Shown one piece after another: positions 62,659 to 64,000 of a DNA stretch of 64,000 nucleotides. Below the pieces are notes generated by a model, which saw nothing but the letters and a program-made list of their open reading frames with translations, was not told where the DNA came from and did not search any database. The DNA is from an uncultured Prevotellaceae bacterium (GTDB taxonomy: Bacteria > Bacteroidota > Bacteroidia > Bacteroidales > Muribaculaceae), in the NCBI GenBank assembly GCA_900316835.1, contig ONEL01000010.1:28385-92384 (forward strand), in the 5' to 3' direction. Positions within the stretch are counted from its first letter, which is position 1. Each line of letters begins with the position of its first letter. The translations under genes were made by a program, and so were the position numbers.

Positions 62659-63477
62659 TCAGTAACTCTCGGCATCGCTGGGAAATTTGCTGGTCTTTAC
62701 ATCTTCAACGTAGTGATTGACAGCATCTATAATCTGTTCACCCAGGTTGCTGTAGTGGCGCAGGAATTTAGGCTTGAACCCCATGTTCATGCCCAGCATG
62801 TCCTGGATCACCAGCACCTGGCCGTCGCAGCCAACACCGGCACCAATTCCTATGGTGGGGATGCCCACGCTCTCGGTCACCCGCTGGGCGAGGGCGGCAG
62901 GAATCTTCTCGAGCACAACGGCATAGCAACCTATTTCCTCCAGCATCTTGGCATCGTCGATGAGCTTCTGAGCCTCGGCATCCTCTTGGGCGCGCAGGGC
63001 ATAGGTGCCAAACTGGTAAATCGATTGGGGCGTGAGACCCAAGTGGCCGCACACGGGAATACCGGTGTTTATGATCAGCTCTAGCGCTTGACGAATTTCA
63101 CTTCCGCCCTCGCACTTCACCGAGTCGATGCCAGTGCTCTGGATAAGGCGCACGGCATTCTCCTGAGCCTTGTAGGGGTCGCCCTGGTAGGTGCCGAATG
63201 GCATGTCGATGCAAGTGATGGCGCGCTTGCAGGCACGTGCCACAGTGCGGCCATACACTATCATGTCGTCGAGGGTAATGGGCACCGTGGTGGCATTGCC
63301 CTGCATCACGTTGCTGGCGCTGTCGCCCACGTGAATCATGTCGATGCCTCCCTGCTCCACCAGCGATGCTATGGTGTAGTCGTAGGAGGTCAATACTGCT
63401 ATCTTTTCGCCAGTGCGCTTCATCTCACGGATGCGCTTGGTCGTAATCTTCTTGTTGTCACTTACTAAATAACCCAT
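62659..63477 (-). CDS. panB: 3-methyl-2-oxobutanoate hydroxymethyltransferase
   Basis: The 272-residue protein shows the PanB barrel: KIAVLTSYDYTIASLVEQGG, DMIHVGDSASNVMQGNATTV, CIDMPFGTYQGDP, VKCEGGSEIRQALELI, VCGHLGLTPQSIYQFGTY and IGIGAGVGCDGQVLVIQDML. The Asp and Glu of DSASN and EGG coordinate magnesium, while the catalytic Glu is expected in VVLEKIP. It makes ketopantoate from 2-oxoisovalerate and methylene-tetrahydrofolate, the first step of pantothenate synthesis. No other pan gene is in view. It has a strong promoter at 63504-63534. Confidence 0.97.
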   Translation of the reverse strand: MGYLVSDNKKITTKRIREMKRTGEKIAVLTSYDYTIASLVEQGGIDMIHVGDSASNVMQGNATTVPITLDDMIVYGRTVARACKRAITCIDMPFGTYQGDPYKAQENAVRLIQSTGIDSVKCEGGSEIRQALELIINTGIPVCGHLGLTPQSIYQFGTYALRAQEDAEAQKLIDDAKMLEEIGCYAVVLEKIPAALAQRVTESVGIPTIGIGAGVGCDGQVLVIQDMLGMNMGFKPKFLRHYSNLGEQIIDAVNHYVEDVKTSKFPSDAESY

Positions 63478-63503
63478 GTTGTGTGATATTAAAAAATGCG
63501 CCG

Positions 63504-63534
63504 CAAAGTTAATGCTTTATTTCAATTTTGCAAA
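63504..63534 (-). promoter_or_regulatory. Promoter for panB
   Basis: On the plus strand CAAAGTTA (63504-63511) and CAAA (63531-63534) are 19 bases apart, giving TTTG-19-TAACTTTG on the minus strand, 27 bases before the ATG. Confidence 0.75.
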
Positions 63535-63617
63535 AAAACAATGATGAGAGCAAAACAAACTTCTCTATTCACACCTCGCGCGCGTACATTATAATATTTA
63601 ATTATTACACACACTTC

Positions 63618-63692
63618 TCCCGCAGGTTTTCTCACCGCAGGTTACCTCATTACTGGTTTCTTCTCCACGGGTTTCATCACCACGGGGTTCCT
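63618..63692. repeat. Degenerate 15-bp tandem repeat, 5 copies
   Basis: Five 15-base units follow each other at 63618, 63633, 63648, 63663 and 63678 with consensus near CACCRCGGGTTTCCT (for example CACCGCAGGTTACCT and CACCACGGGGTTCCT). The 523-base gap 63478-64000 is otherwise AT-rich with no credible gene; the one long frame across it reads as low-complexity Phe/His/Arg-rich sequence. Confidence 0.6.
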
Positions 63693-63889
63693 CCTTTGTG
63701 GATTCTGGGAGTGTATTCACATTATTTCCCTTGTTTTGTTTTTTTATGGCTGTGTTGTTGTTTGGTTTTTGCGTTCAAGCGTGGTAGCTCTGCTGTTGTC
63801 CTTAAAGCGTCAAAAAAGTGTCTTAAATCACCTGTTTGGGGTAAAAAATGAAAAAAAACACGATTTTTCTCACTTTTTTTGTTGAAAAA

Positions 63890-63921
63890 TTTGCACAGTT
63901 AAAAATCTTGCCATACCTTTG
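63890..63921 (+). promoter_or_regulatory. Near-consensus promoter at the right edge
   Basis: TTTG (63890-63893) lies 20 bases before TAccTTTG (63914-63921), an ideal Bacteroidota arrangement reading right. A short structured element follows at once (63934-63971). Confidence 0.75.
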
Positions 63922-63933
63922 CAACGCTTTTCG

Positions 63934-63971
63934 GCTCACGAGGACCCTGTTCCGAGTTGAGCGGTTTTTTT
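63934..63971 (+). terminator. Terminator-like hairpin shortly after the promoter
   Basis: GCTCA (63934-63938) pairs with TGAGC (63958-63962), with an inner GGA/TCC pair, and GG plus seven T residues follow. It lies only about 10 to 45 bases after the expected transcription start, so it could attenuate a downstream gene or end a very short RNA. Confidence 0.45.
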
Positions 63972-64000
63972 GACCCCTTGTTGAAAACGGGGCGAGAGCA

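Noticed and set aside
63528..63851. 107-codon plus-strand ORF in the right-hand gap
   Set aside because: Its start overlaps the panB promoter, the middle is only the 15-bp repeat translated, and the rest is AT-rich Phe/Cys-rich sequence.

Overview
The window looks like a chromosomal segment of a gut-type Bacteroidales bacterium with a moderate GC content; Muribaculaceae or Prevotellaceae seem likelier than Bacteroides, but I cannot fix the family from sequence alone. The support is: SusC/SusD pairs, promoters of the Bacteroidota type (TTTG, about 19 bases, TAnnTTTG), few Shine-Dalgarno sequences, ATP-type PEP carboxykinase, rubrerythrin, a DUF3098-uppP-truB-queA operon, a dtd-mazG-deoC cluster and a probable glycine-lipid acyltransferase pair.

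Layout. 1-456: 3' end of a SusD gene and its terminator. 646-6476 (+): glycosyltransferase, dtd, MazG-like pyrophosphohydrolase, deoC, polA. 6477-6798: palindrome-rich intergenic patchwork. 6799-10002 (-): queA, truB, uppP, DUF3098. 10394-11917 (+): TPR membrane protein and pyrH. 11926-14705 (-): outer-membrane protein and an MsbA-like ABC exporter, separated by two short tandem repeat arrays. 14918-16996 (+): LytS-type histidine kinase and LytTR response regulator, separated by a 19-unit heptamer array. 17088-25684 (-): pckA, then an apparent five-gene operon (lipoprotein, BASS-type transporter, small protein, LTA-synthase-like sulfatase, calcium P-type ATPase). 26007-26549 (+): rubrerythrin. 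26676-29652 (-): C1 peptidase and a polytopic membrane protein. 29848-33806 (+): two lipid acyltransferases, a Wzi-like outer-membrane protein and a lipoprotein. 33908-35462: F420-ligase-like protein and a zinc-ribbon membrane protein. 35943-38948 (-): outer-membrane receptor-like protein with a Gly/Pro-rich tail.

39633-50656 carries two divergent SusC/SusD pairs around an AT-rich control region. 50816-52260 holds an AT-rich AAA ATPase (AAA_14 plus DUF4143-type C-terminus) bracketed by nearly identical palindromes; it is the best candidate for an undescribed mobile or selfish unit. 52339-57200: hypothetical protein, PatB-type C-S lyase, dapF, dnaX. 57385-60141 (+): an ECF sigma factor, an anti-sigma-like membrane protein and three small exported DUF4252-like proteins, which look like one envelope-signalling module. 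60235-62365 (-): alpha/beta hydrolase and AraC-type regulator. 62456-63477 (-): tRNA-Asp and panB. The last 500 bases contain a 15-bp tandem repeat and a strong promoter followed at once by a terminator-like hairpin.

Most genes are housekeeping or envelope genes of the core genome. The accessory signals are concentrated in the SusCD region, the palindrome-flanked ATPase, the structured intergenic repeats and the sigma/DUF4252 cluster.
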